A DNA stretch of 64,000 nucleotides from Variovorax paradoxus (GCA_016806145.1 CP063166.1:4960001-5024000), one strand, 5' to 3'. Counted from the first letter of the stretch, positions 1 to 14,164 are shown. A program made the numbers and translations. Notes: generated from the sequence alone by a model not told the origin.

Positions 1-4292
<4,292 letters not shown>

Positions 4293-4293
<1 letters not shown>

Positions 4294-7200
4294 CAGAAGC
4301 TTCTTTCGGTGGGACGGCGGCGTTGCAGCAGGGCCGTGCGCTGGCGCTGCGCGCGCGCCTGTTCGCCGTCGTCGCTGCCGCCGGCATCGGATGGCATCGC
4401 GCCGCCGCCCTGTTCGATGCGCCGCGCGAGCGCGCCGACGGTCGGGTACTTGAAGAGGTCGACCACTTTCAGGCCCGGGTTCAGCCGGTCTTCCATCAGC
4501 CGGTGCATGCGGATGAGCAGCAGCGAATTGCCGCCGAGGTCGAAGAAGTTGTCGTTCATCCCGACCTGCTCGACCTTGAGCAGTCCGGCCCAGATCGAGG
4601 CCAGGGTCTGGGCCACGTCGCCCTGCGGCGCCTCGTAGCCGCGCGAGGCAGCGGCGAGGGTCGGGACGGGCAGCGCGCGGCGGTCGACCTTGCCGCCGCT
4701 GGTGAGCGGGAAGCTGTCGAGCGCCACGATGGCGGCCGGCACCATGTAGTCGGGCAGCGCGCGGCCCAGGTGCTCGCGCAGCGCGGCGGCATCGATGCGC
4801 GCGGACGGCGCGGGCGAGACGTAGGCGGCCAGCGACGGGCCGGCCGCGCCGTCGTGCACGAGCACCAGCGCCTCGCGCACCGCCGGGTGCTCGCGCAGCC
4901 GCGCCTCGATCTCGCCGAGCTCGATGCGGAAGCCGCGGATCTTCACCTGGTGGTCGAGCCGGCCGAGGTATTCGAGCTGGCCATCGCGCCCCCAGCGCAC
5001 CAGGTCGCCGGTGCGGTAGAGCCGGCCGCCCTCGGCATCGAAGGGATCGGCGACGAAGCGTTCGGCCGTGAGCGCCGCGCGGCCGAGGTAGCCGCGCGCG
5101 AGCCCCGCGCCGCCGAGGTACAGCTCGCCGGCCACGCCCTGGGGAACGGGCTGCAGGTCGGCATCGAGCACATGGGCCGTGCGATGGCCCACGGGACGGC
5201 CGATGGGTGCATAGCCCTGCACGGGATCGTGCGCCGTGCCGCTCCATGCGGTGGGCGTGATGACGGCCTCGGTCGGGCCGTAGGCATTGACGATGCGCGC
5301 GGGACGCAGCACGCGGCGGATCAGCGCCAGGTCCTCGCCGGTCCAGGCCTCGCCGCCGAACAGCGCGAGGCGCACGGCATGCGCGAACGGCGGCTGGCCC
5401 TGCAGCAGCTGGCGCGCATAGGCCGGCGGCAGGTCCACCACGCTGACGCGGTGGCGCTGCAGCAGGGCGTCGAGTTCGCTCGCGAGCGAGCACCACTGCG
5501 GCTGCACCACGAGGGCCGCGCCCGACACCAGCGGCAGCAGGCATTGCTCGAGCGCCGCGTCGACGTGCGGCAATGCGAACTGCAGCGAGCGGTCCTCGGC
5601 GCGCATGTCGCAGGTCCGCGCCATCGCCTGCAGGTGCATCGAGAGCGCGGCATGCGGCACGGCCACGCCCTTGGGAACGCCGGTGGTGCCGGAGGTGTAG
5701 ACGAGGTAGGCGAGCTGGCCGTCGTGCAGCTCGATGGCGGGGTCGGCGGCGGCTTCGGACTGGCGCTGCACGGGGTCGAGCGGGACCCTGGCGATGCCCG
5801 GCGGCAAGGTCGACGCCTGCGCGCCGTCCGCGAGCAGCACGCTGGCGTCGCTGTCCTCGAGCAGTTGCGCGATCCGCTGTGCGGGATGGGATGGATCGAG
5901 CGGCAGATAGGTGCCCCCGGCCTTGAGCACGCCGAGCAGGCCCGCCACGCGCTCGCCCACGGCCTCGATGGCCACGGCGACGACACTGCCGGGCCGCACG
6001 CCCGCGCGCAGCAGCCGGTGTGCCACGCGGTTGGCGCGTTCGTTCAGGGCGGCATAGCTCGAGGGCGTGTCGCCGTCGATCAGCGCGACGGCCTCCGGGT
6101 GCGCGCGCACCCGCGCTTCGAACAGGCGGTGCACGGGCTGCGCCTGCAGCGCCTGGCGCTCGCCGACCGACCAGGCGCGCAGCCGCTGCCGTTCTTGCGC
6201 GTCGAGCAGGAGGACATCGCCCAGCGGCTGCGCGGGATCGGTCGCCAGCGCCTCCAGCAGCGCCCGGTAGTGCGCGGCCATGCGCTCGATGGTGGCGGGC
6301 TCGAACAGCTCGGCGGCATAGGTGAACACCGCGCCGGTGCTGCCATCCGCGCGCTCACGGATATCGAGCGCGAGTTCGAACTGCGCGGTGCCCTCGGCCA
6401 TGCGCTGCTCGCGCGCCTCGAGGCCCGGCAGCAGCCGCAGCGCATCCACGTCCTCGCGCAGATGGTTGAGCATCACCTGGAACAGCGGGCTGTGGCTCAG
6501 GCTGCGCCGCAGCTGCAGCGCCTCGACCAGTTGTTCGAACGGCAGGTCCTGGTGGGCCTGCGCGCCGAGCGCGGCCTCGCGCACCTGCGCCAGCAGTTGC
6601 GCGAGGCTCGTGCGGCCCCGCAGCGTGGCGCGCAGCACCTGGGTGTTGACGAAGAAGCCGATCAGGCCCGCGGTCTCGGGGCGATGACGGTTGGCCACCG
6701 GAACGCCGACGCGCACATCGTGCTGGCCGGTGTAGCGGTGCAGCAGCGCCTGGAAGCCGGCCAGCAGCGCCATGAAGAAGGTCGCGCCATGCGACTGCGC
6801 GGTGGCGCGCAGTTGCGCGACGAGCGCGCCGTCGAATTCGAAGGCATGGCTGGCGGCGCGGTAGTTCGCCACCGCCTGCCGCGCATGGTCCGTGGGCAGC
6901 GCGAGCACGGGATGCTCGTCGCCGAGCTGTACGCGCCAGTAGGCGAGCTGGCGCTCGGCCTCGCCGGCGGCGAGCCATTCGCGCTGCCACAGCGCGTAGT
7001 CGGCGTACTGGATCGGCAATGCCGCGAACTGCGGCGCCTTGCCGGTCGCATGCGCCGCATGGGCGGCACCGAGTTCGCCGACCAGCAGCTGCAGCGAGGC
7101 GCCATCGGACACGATGTGGTGCGTGACCACGACGAGCAGATGCCGCGCCTCGTCGACCCGGATCAGCGCCGCGCGCAGCAGCGGGCCTTCGCCGAGGTCG

Positions 7201-9578
7201 AACGGTTCCTCGTGGCACTGCCGTGCGCGCACGGCCGCGGCGGCGTCGCGCGCCGACGCGGGCAGCTCGCGCAGATCGATCTGCCGCAACGCGAAGCGCG
7301 AAGCGGGCTGGATCCATTGGCCGACCGCCCCATCCGCGCCCGTGCGGAACACGGTACGCAGGCTCTCGTGGCGCGCGACCAGTCCGTCGAAGGCCGCGCT
7401 CAGCGCAGCGGCATCGAGCGGCCCCGAGAGGTCCAGCGCGATGCCGACGTGATAGGCGGTGCTCTTCGGATCGAGCTGCCACAGGAACCACTGGCGCTCC
7501 TGCGCATGCGACAGCGCGAGCGCTTTGCTGCGGCGCTCGGCCGGCAGCACGCGGATCGGGTTGCGCGGCCTGCGCAGGCCGGTGGCGCGCACGCGGCGCA
7601 CTTCGGCGGCGAGCTCCTGCAGCCGCGGCTGCTCGAACAGCAGGCGCACGGGGAACTCGATGTCCCAGGCGTCGGCGACCCGGGCCGCCACCTGAGTGGC
7701 GGCGAGCGAGTTGCCGCCGCTGAGGAAGAAATGGGCATCGCGTGCCAGCGCGGGCTGCTGCGCGCCGCGGCGCAGCACCTCGCTCCAGATGGCGGCCAGG
7801 GCCTGTTCGAGCTCGTCCATCGGCAGTGCTGCGACGGATGTCTTCGCGACGGTGCCGCCGCGCACGAAGGCGCCATGCGCATGCATCGCATAGGCATCGG
7901 CCGTGCGATCGATCCAGCCCTGGCGGCAGGCGCCGCGCTGCAGCTTGCCGCTGGTGGTCTTGGGCATGCCGCCCGGATTGAGCAGCATGACGACGGACAG
8001 CGGCTCGCCGAACTGCTCGCTCACGGCGGCGCTGAGCGTCTCGACCAGCGCCTCGGGACCGACCAGCTTCTGCACGCTGCGCGACACCTCGGCGGCCAGG
8101 CCGATGCCCTCGCCGGCGGGGCCATCGACCGCGAACGCCGCCACGCGGCCCTTGCGCACCACGTCGACCTCGAGTTCGATCATCCGTTCGATGTCCTGCG
8201 GATACAGGTTGTGGCCGCGCACGATGATCATGTCCTTGATGCGACCGGCCACGTAGAGCTGGCCGTCGTGCACGAAGCCGAGGTCGCCGGTGCGCAGCCA
8301 GGTGGCGCCGTCGCGATCGACGAAGGTCTGCCGCGAGATCTCGGGCTTGTTCCAGTAGCCGCTTCCGATGCTCGGGCCGGTGGCCCAGATCTCGCCGACG
8401 CGGCCGGCGTCGCAGGCCGACAGCGAGACCGGGTCGACGATGCGCACGGCATGGCCGGTGACCGATCGGCCGCAGCCGACCAGCACGGTTCCGCCGGTCT
8501 CGGCCTGCACCAGGCCGCGTGCCAGGGCAGCGCCCGCGAACTCGCGCGCGACCATGCCGTTGCCGCGCCGTCCGCCCGTCACGAACAGCGTCGACTCGGC
8601 CAGGCCGTAGCAGGGGTAGAAGGTGCGGGTGGAGAAACCGGCGGGCGCGAAGCGGCGCTCGAATTCGCGCAGCGTGTCGGCGCGCACCGGCTCGGCACCC
8701 GAGAACGCGAGGCTCCAGCGCGACAGGTCGAGCTGGCTCAGCTGCGCATCCGACACCCGCTCGAGGCACAGCCGGTATGCGAAGTCGGGGCCGCCGCTGA
8801 CGGTCGCTCGCAGCCGCGAGATCGCTTCGAGCCAGCGCACGGGGCGTTCGAGGAAGTAGCGCGGCGACATCAGCGCGACGGGCGCACCGCGGTACAGGGG
8901 CTGCAGCAGGCCGCCGATCAGGCCCATGTCGTGGTTGAGCGGCAGCCAGGTCACGAAGCGATCGTCGGACCGAATCGAGAGCCCCTCCTCGATGGCGCGC
9001 ATGTTCGCCATGAGGTTGCCGTGCGCGATCATCACGCCCTTGGGCGCGGAGGTCGAACCGGAGGTGTACTGCAGGAAGGCGATATCGGCCGCAGCGGGCA
9101 CGTACGCCGTCCATCGGTCGGCGCCCTCGGCACCGATGCGGTCCACCGCGAGCAGCGGCACGCGGGCGAAGGCGTCCGCCGCATCGGCGAACGAAGCCTG
9201 GATGGCCGCATGGGTCAGCACGCAGCTGGCACCGGCATCGGCGGCGATGCCTTCCAGCTTGGCGAGGTGCCGCTTGCGCGTCGACTCGGGCGGGAACACG
9301 GGCACCGCGATCAGGCCCGCATAGAGGCAGGCGAAGAAGCTCACGACGTAGTCGTCGCAGTTGTCCAGCATGATCATCGCGCGCGCGCCGCGATCGAAGG
9401 ACTGCTGCAGGTGCGCCGCCAGGGCGCGCACGCGCGTGTCGAGTTCGCGGTAGGACACGGGCGTGTCGAACGCCACGCCATCGCGATCGGTCACGCCGAT
9501 CAGCGCGATGTCATCGGGCCGGCGCGCGGCCAGGTCGCGCAGGTGGCTCACGAAGTCCACGGGGTGCGTCGGGGTCAC
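4293..9578 (-). CDS. NRPS with fatty acyl-AMP ligase loading module (FAAL-ACP-C-A-PCP)
   Basis: 1761-residue starter enzyme of a lipopeptide assembly line. An N-terminal fatty acyl-AMP ligase (about 1-560; [11 protein letters not shown] at 171-181, [10 protein letters not shown] at 214-223) should activate a free fatty acid. It passes it to a carrier protein with phosphopantetheine Ser624 in GGNS. A condensation domain follows (HHIVSDG at 820-826), then an amino-acid adenylation domain (about 1140-1620; [30 protein letters not shown]) and a second carrier protein with Ser1685 in LGGNS. Read by eye, the ten pocket positions are D-A-E-D-L-G-A-I-T-K; the acidic residues at 239 and 278 suggest a basic substrate such as Arg, Lys or Orn. 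GTG is chosen as start because AAGGA sits six bases upstream; an overlapping ATG two bases upstream is out of frame. The gene lies 54 bases after the thioesterase and abuts the PKS. Confidence 0.95.
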
Positions 9579-9632
9579 ATCGATTCCTTGAATGGCGAAG
9601 CCGGCTCGGCCACGAGACCCGGCGATGACGGC

Positions 9633-10376
9633 TCAGGCGATGGCGGGCAGCACATCGGCCTCCCCCGCCGCCATGGATTGAGGCAGGCGCCGCATCAGGG
9701 CGGCCAGCACCTGGGCCTCGTGCTGCCGGATGAAGAAGTGGCCGCCCTCGAACCAGTCGAGCGAGAAGCCGGCGTCGAGGGTCTCCGCGGACCAGGCCTC
9801 CACGCGCCAGCGCTGGATGTCGTCCTCGCGGCCCGCGAACACATGCAGCGGAACGGGCAGCGGCGCGGCGCCGCGATGCGCGAAGCCCTCGCAGACGCGG
9901 TAGTCGGCCGCCAGCGTGTCGAGCGTCATGCGCAGCAGTTCGGGACTGGCGAACAGCGCCTCGGGCGTTCCGCCCTGCTTGCGCATGTCGGCGATCAGCG
10001 CCTCGTCGTCATCCATGTCGACGAAGCGATCGGGATCGCGCTGCGAAGGCGCGGCACTGCCCGAGACGAGCAGGGCCCGCGGCAAAGGGCGACCCGTCGC
10101 GCGAAGACGCTGCGCGATGCCCCACGCCAGCAAGGCGCCCATGCTGTGGCCGAAGAGCGCGAAGTTGCCGCGCAGCGCGGCCTCGTGCTCGCTGCACAGC
10201 AGCGAGACCAGTGCATCGAAGTCCTCGACGAAGTCCTCGCCCAGGCGGCTGCCTCGGCCCGGCAATTCCAGCGGCACGACCTCGATCCAGCGCGGCAGCA
10301 GGCGCCGCCAGCGCAGGTACATGGTGGCGCTGGCGCCCGCGCACGGCAGGCACAGCAGGGAGAGGGGCGCCGGCAT
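9633..10376 (-). CDS. Type II thioesterase of the NRPS/PKS cluster
   Basis: 247-residue alpha/beta hydrolase of the external thioesterase family (GrsT-like), which edits mis-primed or stalled carrier proteins on NRPS/PKS lines. The nucleophile is Ser78 in GHSMG, an acidic residue sits near 185-186 (GREDD), and the catalytic His is His213 in GGHFF. The N-terminal LLCLPCAGASATMY is typical for the family. It starts four bases after the mbtH stop and precedes the NRPS, so it is in the same operon. Because it is a free protein near the promoter, it is a proofreading enzyme rather than the releasing domain, which would be expected at the end of the line beyond the left edge. Confidence 0.93.
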   Translation of the reverse strand: MPAPLSLLCLPCAGASATMYLRWRRLLPRWIEVVPLELPGRGSRLGEDFVEDFDALVSLLCSEHEAALRGNFALFGHSMGALLAWGIAQRLRATGRPLPRALLVSGSAAPSQRDPDRFVDMDDDEALIADMRKQGGTPEALFASPELLRMTLDTLAADYRVCEGFAHRGAAPLPVPLHVFAGREDDIQRWRVEAWSAETLDAGFSLDWFEGGHFFIRQHEAQVLAALMRRLPQSMAAGEADVLPAIA

Positions 10377-10380
10377 GCGT

Positions 10381-10620
10381 TCAGGCGGAGGCCGCGGTGC
10401 CTTCCTGTTGCGCCATCCAGTCGCGCAGCGACTTGGGACGCATGTCGGTCCAGGTCGTCTCGACGTACGCGAGCACCGTCTTCTTGTCGCCCTGGACGCC
10501 CTCGACGGCCTTCCAGCCGCCGGGCACGGCCTTCCATTGGGGCCAGATCGAGAATTGCTCTTCGTGGTTGACGAGCACGATGAAGGTCTCGTCCTCACGG
10601 TCGAAGCAGCTGGTAGACAT
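10381..10620 (-). CDS. MbtH-like NRPS accessory protein
   Basis: 79 residues, the normal length for MbtH proteins, which bind adenylation domains and are often needed for their folding or activity. The family signature is visible as N-H-E-E-Q-F-S-I-W-P followed by P-G-G-W and, near the end, W-T-D-M-R-P-x-S-L. AGAGGA lies six bases before the ATG. It is the first gene after the TAAA-N17-CGTC promoter and heads the run mbtH-thioesterase-NRPS-PKS. MbtH genes at the head of siderophore NRPS operons are common, which supports the siderophore reading of the cluster. Confidence 0.96.
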   Translation of the reverse strand: MSTSCFDREDETFIVLVNHEEQFSIWPQWKAVPGGWKAVEGVQGDKKTVLAYVETTWTDMRPKSLRDWMAQQEGTAASA

Positions 10621-10688
10621 GTGCGGTCCTCTTGGGATGGTGGAGTTCGACGAACGGCAGGCGCCAGGCGCCCGTCCTTGCGATACAT

Positions 10689-10713
10689 GACGGCGCGGGC
10701 GGGCGGCTGTTTA
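10689..10713 (-). promoter_or_regulatory. Putative ECF (PvdS/OrbS-type) promoter for the mbtH-NRPS-PKS operon
   Basis: On the minus strand TAAA (10713-10710) is followed by exactly 17 bases and then CGTC (10692-10689). This matches the layout of iron-starvation sigma promoters recognised by PvdS and OrbS (TAAA about 17 bases before CGT). It lies 69 bases before the mbtH ATG and downstream of an ECF sigma factor gene in the same cluster. The element and spacing are seen directly; that the neighbouring sigma factor uses it is inference. Confidence 0.7.
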
Positions 10714-10794
10714 GTCGCCGAGGCATGGGCGATCGGCGCAATCGGGGCATGGCTGCGCCGCCACGCGAGCGGCACGAATCGCGGGGTGCGAGGG

Positions 10795-11028
10795 TCAGTG
10801 GCCTGCGGTGTCGCCCGGCAACGGGACGTCGTTGGCGGGCGGAACGAGGCCCACGAGCAGCCAGAGGCGGGCCGCTTCGTCGTGGGTCTTGCGGTGCACG
10901 GGGTCCGCGGCCAGCCAGCGCGCGAACTCGTCGCGCGCGGCTTCGTCGAGACCGCCACGCTCGTGCTGGCGGCGCACCCAGGTCCAGGCAGCCTGCCAGA
11001 CCGGGTCGCGCTCCTTGTCCTTTGCCAT
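10795..11028 (-). CDS. Stand-alone FecR N-terminal (DUF4880) domain protein
   Basis: 77 residues matching only the cytoplasmic sigma-binding head of FecR-type anti-sigma factors: an A-W-x-W-V-R-R core, then F-A-R-W-L-A-A-D-P-V-H-R-K-T-H and a final L-W-L-L. There is no transmembrane segment and no periplasmic FecR domain, whereas full FecR proteins are about 300 residues or more. The gene follows the ECF sigma factor by 34 bases and precedes the siderophore operon promoter. In this setting it probably modulates the sigma factor in the cytoplasm, as activator or anti-sigma, without cell-surface signalling. Function is inferred from domain and position. Confidence 0.8.
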   Translation of the reverse strand: MAKDKERDPVWQAAWTWVRRQHERGGLDEAARDEFARWLAADPVHRKTHDEAARLWLLVGLVPPANDVPLPGDTAGH

Positions 11029-11062
11029 CGGCCGATCGTAATCGCCGATGGGCCGCGCGCGA

Positions 11063-11593
11063 TCAGTTGCCTTGCACGAGGTAGCGGCAGCTTTCGAGGG
11101 CGGCGTCGGCGTCCTTGATCATGAAGTTGACCAGCGTGGCGGAACAGCCGAGCCGCGCGGCGATCTCGCGCTGGGTCATGCCGCTCAGGCGGTTGAGTTC
11201 GAAGGCCAGCCGGGTGCGCGCCGGCAGCGCGCCGAGCACGCGGTCGATCACCGCGAGCGCCTGGCGACCGTCGAGCACGCGTTCGGGCGCATCGTTGCTC
11301 GGCGGACTGACGAGTTCGACGTCCTCGCAGTACGTGCGGTAGCTGGCCTCGACCGACTGATGGCGGTGATAGTCGAAAGCCACGTTGCGCACCACCTGGC
11401 AGCAATAGCCCAGCGGCTTGCGCACATCGCGCACGGCGGCGCCGTCGGCGAGCTTGAGATAGGCGTCCTGCAACACTTCGTCGGCAAGATCCGCGGTGCG
11501 CACGATCTTCTGCGCGACGCGCTGGAGCTGGGCGCGGTTGGCGATGAAAACCTCCCCCAGCGTGGGTTCGGATGAGTGCATCAACATGTCCAC
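11063..11593 (-). CDS. ECF sigma-70 factor, iron-starvation (PvdS/FecI) type
   Basis: 176 residues, the normal size of an ECF sigma factor. Region 2 is seen in the first half (L-A-D-E-V-L-Q-D-A-Y, then a segment with R-N-V-A-F-D-Y-H-R). Region 4 is in the second half (L-P-A-R-T-R-L-A-F-E-L, M-T-Q-R-E-I-A-A-R-L-G-C-S). The GTG at 11593 has AGGAG five bases upstream; in-frame ATGs at 11587 and 11581 are alternatives. A possible Fur box lies about 40 bases upstream. The gene opens the cluster, is followed by the DUF4880 protein, and should drive the mbtH-NRPS-PKS operon through the TAAA-N17-CGTC element. PvdS and OrbS are known to control siderophore genes this way. Confidence 0.92.
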   Translation of the reverse strand: MDMLMHSSEPTLGEVFIANRAQLQRVAQKIVRTADLADEVLQDAYLKLADGAAVRDVRKPLGYCCQVVRNVAFDYHRHQSVEASYRTYCEDVELVSPPSNDAPERVLDGRQALAVIDRVLGALPARTRLAFELNRLSGMTQREIAARLGCSATLVNFMIKDADAALESCRYLVQGN

Positions 11594-11633
11594 GGAGACT
11601 CCTGGTGTACGGATGTATTCAGTTCAACCGAAT

Positions 11634-11652
11634 GCAAATGAGAACTATTACT
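11634..11652. promoter_or_regulatory. Possible Fur box upstream of the ECF sigma gene
   Basis: The 19 bases GCAAATGAGAACTATTACT match the Fur consensus (three NATWAT-type hexamers) at 12 of 19 positions, counted by hand. They sit in an unusually AT-rich stretch in an otherwise GC-rich sequence, 41 bases before the sigma factor start. Fur control of the sigma factor would place the whole cluster under iron repression. Confidence 0.55.
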
Positions 11653-11806
11653 ACTTTCAGATGAAGAAAGGCCGCCCGCGCGATCAATCCTTTCCTGTTT
11701 CTTACCCCTTAGACGTTTGAACGGCGAAAACCGAGACAGGCCGGCGCCATCGAGGACGAGCCGGCCGGACCTCTAGAATTCCGCCCCTCAGTCCGATCGC
11801 GCATCC

Positions 11807-12643
11807 ATGAACATCGTCGTCAACGAAGAACTCAAAGCCTATATCGACCCCCTCACGCCCGAGGAGCACGAAGCCCTCGAGCGCAGCATCCTCACCGAAG
11901 GCTGCCGCGATGCGCTGGTGCTGTGGGGCGACGTTCTCGTCGACGGCCACAACCGCTATGCGATCTGCCAGAAGCATGGCCTGCCGTTCCAGACCGTGCA
12001 GAACACGCGCTTCCAGTCGATCGAGGACGTGCACCTGTGGATGATCGACCAGCACCTGGGCCGGCGCAGCATCTCGGACTTCGTGCGCGGCGTGCTCGCG
12101 CTGCGCAAGAAGGACATCGTGACGGAGCGCCGCGCGCGCACCGCGAACGCGTCGTCCGCCACCGCGGATGCCGATGCGCCCGCGAGCTCAGCCGCGAGCA
12201 GCGACGATGCAAGCGTGCCGCCGCCCGCGCCGCTCAACAGCCGCGAGGCCATCGCCAAGGCCGCGCGCATCAGCAGCACCCAGGTGCAGATGATCGAGAA
12301 GATCCAGAAGCAGGCCGCGCCCGAAGTGGTGGCCGCGGTGAAGTCGGGCACCATCTCGATCAACGCGGCCGCTGCCGTGGCGAGCCTGCCCGCCGAGGAG
12401 CAGGTGGCCGCCGCGAATGCTGGCAAGGACGAACTGAAGCTCGCGGCCAAGCGTGCGCGCGAAGCGAAGCGCAAGCCGCGCGAGGACGAAGCCGAAGCCT
12501 CGTCCGACAGTGAATCGCCTTTCGAGGCCCCCGATTCCGAGCAGGTTCAGGCGTTGAAGCAGCGCGTGGCGGCGCTCGAAACCGAGAACAAGGCGCTGCG
12601 CGAGCAGATCGCCACGCTGCAGTTGCAACTGGCCGCCGCCTGA
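11807..12643 (+). CDS. ParB-like N-terminal-domain protein, possible DNA-binding regulator
   Basis: 278 residues. The first 100 residues resemble the ParB/Srx-type domain (a segment around L-V-L-W-G-D-V-L-V-D-G-H-N-R-Y). A low-complexity Ala/Ser/Asp linker follows at about 110-145. A likely helix-turn-helix region sits around A-I-A-K-A-A-R-I-S-S-T-Q-V-Q-M-I-E. The C-terminus is a heptad-like coiled coil (A-L-K-Q-R-V-A-A-L-E-T-E-N-K-A-L-R-E-Q-I). There is no ParA partner, so chromosome or plasmid partitioning is not supported. TAGAAT at 11773-11778 could be the -10 element. The gene is convergent with the YSC84 lipoprotein gene, 22 bases away. The exact role is unknown. Confidence 0.75.
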   Translation: MNIVVNEELKAYIDPLTPEEHEALERSILTEGCRDALVLWGDVLVDGHNRYAICQKHGLPFQTVQNTRFQSIEDVHLWMIDQHLGRRSISDFVRGVLALRKKDIVTERRARTANASSATADADAPASSAASSDDASVPPPAPLNSREAIAKAARISSTQVQMIEKIQKQAAPEVVAAVKSGTISINAAAAVASLPAEEQVAAANAGKDELKLAAKRAREAKRKPREDEAEASSDSESPFEAPDSEQVQALKQRVAALETENKALREQIATLQLQLAAA

Positions 12644-12665
12644 GCGCGCGGCGGCCGGCACCGCA

Positions 12666-13250
12666 TCAGAGCGCGATCTCGGTCACCTTCGCGCCCTGCA
12701 CCGAAACGCCGGCCTCGAGCCCCACGTTCGTCAGCACGAAGCCCACCACGGGCTGGCGGATCGTGTTGGTGTCGATGCTGCCGTTGGCACCGATCGTTGC
12801 GACGGCCACGGTGGCATCGGCACCGGCCGTCCATCCCTTGCTGCCGCGGAACTTGTCGAGCGCGGCCTGCGTGGTGAACAGGTAGATCACCGCCTTCGAC
12901 TGCGCGCCCGCCTGGAAGCCGATCGATCCCGAGGTGGTGCTGTAGTAGGACTGCGTGCGGCCGTTCACGCGCAACGCGCCGCGGCCGTATTCGGCGCCCA
13001 CGCCCATGCTCGCGCCGACCACCGCCGGGAACACCAGCACGCCGCTCGACTTGGCGACGAGTTCGCGCGAGCCGCGCACCGAGTCGTAGAGCTTGGACAG
13101 CGAAGCATCGACCTGCGCGTCGATCGATGCACGCGAAGACGCACTGCTGGCCTGGTTGTCGGGACGCGTGGTCGTGCAACCGACGAAGGCGAGGCTGCTC
13201 GCGGCCACTGCACAGGCGACGGCCACCGTACGAAGCGAAGAGATGGGCAT
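12666..13250 (-). CDS. YSC84/SYLF-domain lipoprotein
   Basis: 194 residues with a signal peptide and lipobox ending L-A-F-V-G-C, so probably a lipid-anchored envelope protein. The remainder matches the bacterial YSC84-type lipid-binding (SYLF) domain: a segment with K-S-S-G-V-L-V-F-P-A-V-V-G-A, then G-A-E-Y-G-R-G-A-L, and S-G-S-I-G-F-Q-A-G-A-Q-S-K. The chosen ATG has AAGGAG six bases upstream; an in-frame extension towards 13274 would spoil the signal peptide. These lipoproteins are widespread in proteobacteria and their role is not settled. It stands alone between convergent and same-strand neighbours. Confidence 0.87.
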   Translation of the reverse strand: MPISSLRTVAVACAVAASSLAFVGCTTTRPDNQASSASSRASIDAQVDASLSKLYDSVRGSRELVAKSSGVLVFPAVVGASMGVGAEYGRGALRVNGRTQSYYSTTSGSIGFQAGAQSKAVIYLFTTQAALDKFRGSKGWTAGADATVAVATIGANGSIDTNTIRQPVVGFVLTNVGLEAGVSVQGAKVTEIAL

Positions 13251-13366
13251 GGCGAACTCCTTTGCTGAAAACATGACGCAAACCGCGCCCGCGACGATGC
13301 GGGCGTGGTCATGCTACGGCGCGCACTTCACCCTATCGCGCGCTGTGGAAGCCCGCCTACGCCAAC

Positions 13367-14152
13367 TCAAGCCGATGCAGAAGGCGCCTTCGCGCGGGCC
13401 AGCGCCACCGCGTCGGCGCCCGCGGGGAAGCGCAGTTGCCCCGACTCGTCGTGCACGGCGCGCCACACGGTCTCGGCCACGTCCGATGCCGTGGTCACCT
13501 CCGAGATGCCTGCGAAGGACTCGAAGACCTGCTGCGCATAAGCCTCGTAGGCCGGCGGGATCAGGCCTGCCATGCGCGACTGGCCGTTGCTCGTGAAGTT
13601 CGTGCTCGGTGCATAGCCGGGCTGCACCAGCTTCACGCGCACGTCGAAGGCCGCGAGCTCGTGCGCCAGCGAGTCCGTGAATCCTTCGATCGCCGTCTTG
13701 CTGGCCGTGTAGACCGCGACCAGCGGCATCGGCGCCAGCGTGGCGCTCGAGGTCACGTTCACCACCACGCCGGCACGGCGCGCGCGGAACTGCGGCAGCA
13801 CCGCCTGCGTCATCGCCATCACGCCGAAGGTGTTGGTCTCGAAGACTTCGCGCGTGGTGGCCATGGGCGTCGCCTCGAAGGCACCGAGCAGCCCGATGCC
13901 CGCGTTGTTGACGAGCACGTCGATGGGTCCGCTCGCCTCGAGCGCGGCGGTGATGCTTCGCGGATCGGTGACGTCGAGGGCCACGATGCGCAGTCGCTCG
14001 TCGCGCGGCAACAGGTCTTCGCGCGGCGTGCGCATGGTGGCGATCACGCGCCAGCCTTGCGCGAGGAAATGGCGCGCGGTCTCGAGGCCGTAGCCGGACG
14101 AGCAGCCGGTGATGAGGACGGTTTTCATGGAGGTTTGCTGAGGGGTCGACAT
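13367..14152 (-). CDS. Short-chain dehydrogenase/reductase
   Basis: 261-residue classical SDR, an NAD(P)-dependent oxidoreductase. The cofactor motif T-G-C-S-S-G-Y-G-L is near the N-terminus, N-N-A-G follows at about 90, and the catalytic Ser and Y-T-A-S-K lie around 140-160. The substrate is not predictable. ATG at 14152 is used; an internal ATG at 14128 (M-K-T-V-L-I-T-G) gives a tighter family fold and neither has a strong ribosome site. The gene is divergent from an AraC-type regulator with a perfect 12-base palindrome in the shared gap, so that regulator probably controls it. Confidence 0.9.
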   Translation of the reverse strand: MSTPQQTSMKTVLITGCSSGYGLETARHFLAQGWRVIATMRTPREDLLPRDERLRIVALDVTDPRSITAALEASGPIDVLVNNAGIGLLGAFEATPMATTREVFETNTFGVMAMTQAVLPQFRARRAGVVVNVTSSATLAPMPLVAVYTASKTAIEGFTDSLAHELAAFDVRVKLVQPGYAPSTNFTSNGQSRMAGLIPPAYEAYAQQVFESFAGISEVTTASDVAETVWRAVHDESGQLRFPAGADAVALARAKAPSASA

Positions 14153-14164
14153 GGAAGCGAACGA

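Noticed and set aside
4323..10571. Very long plus-strand open frame opposite the NRPS
   Set aside because: High-GC coding strands create stop-free antisense frames. The minus strand carries clear FAAL, condensation and adenylation motifs; the plus frame is Arg/Ala/Gly-rich with no known domain.
11807..12643. Plasmid or chromosome partition parB
   Set aside because: No parA, no parS cluster and a weak similarity in only part of the domain.
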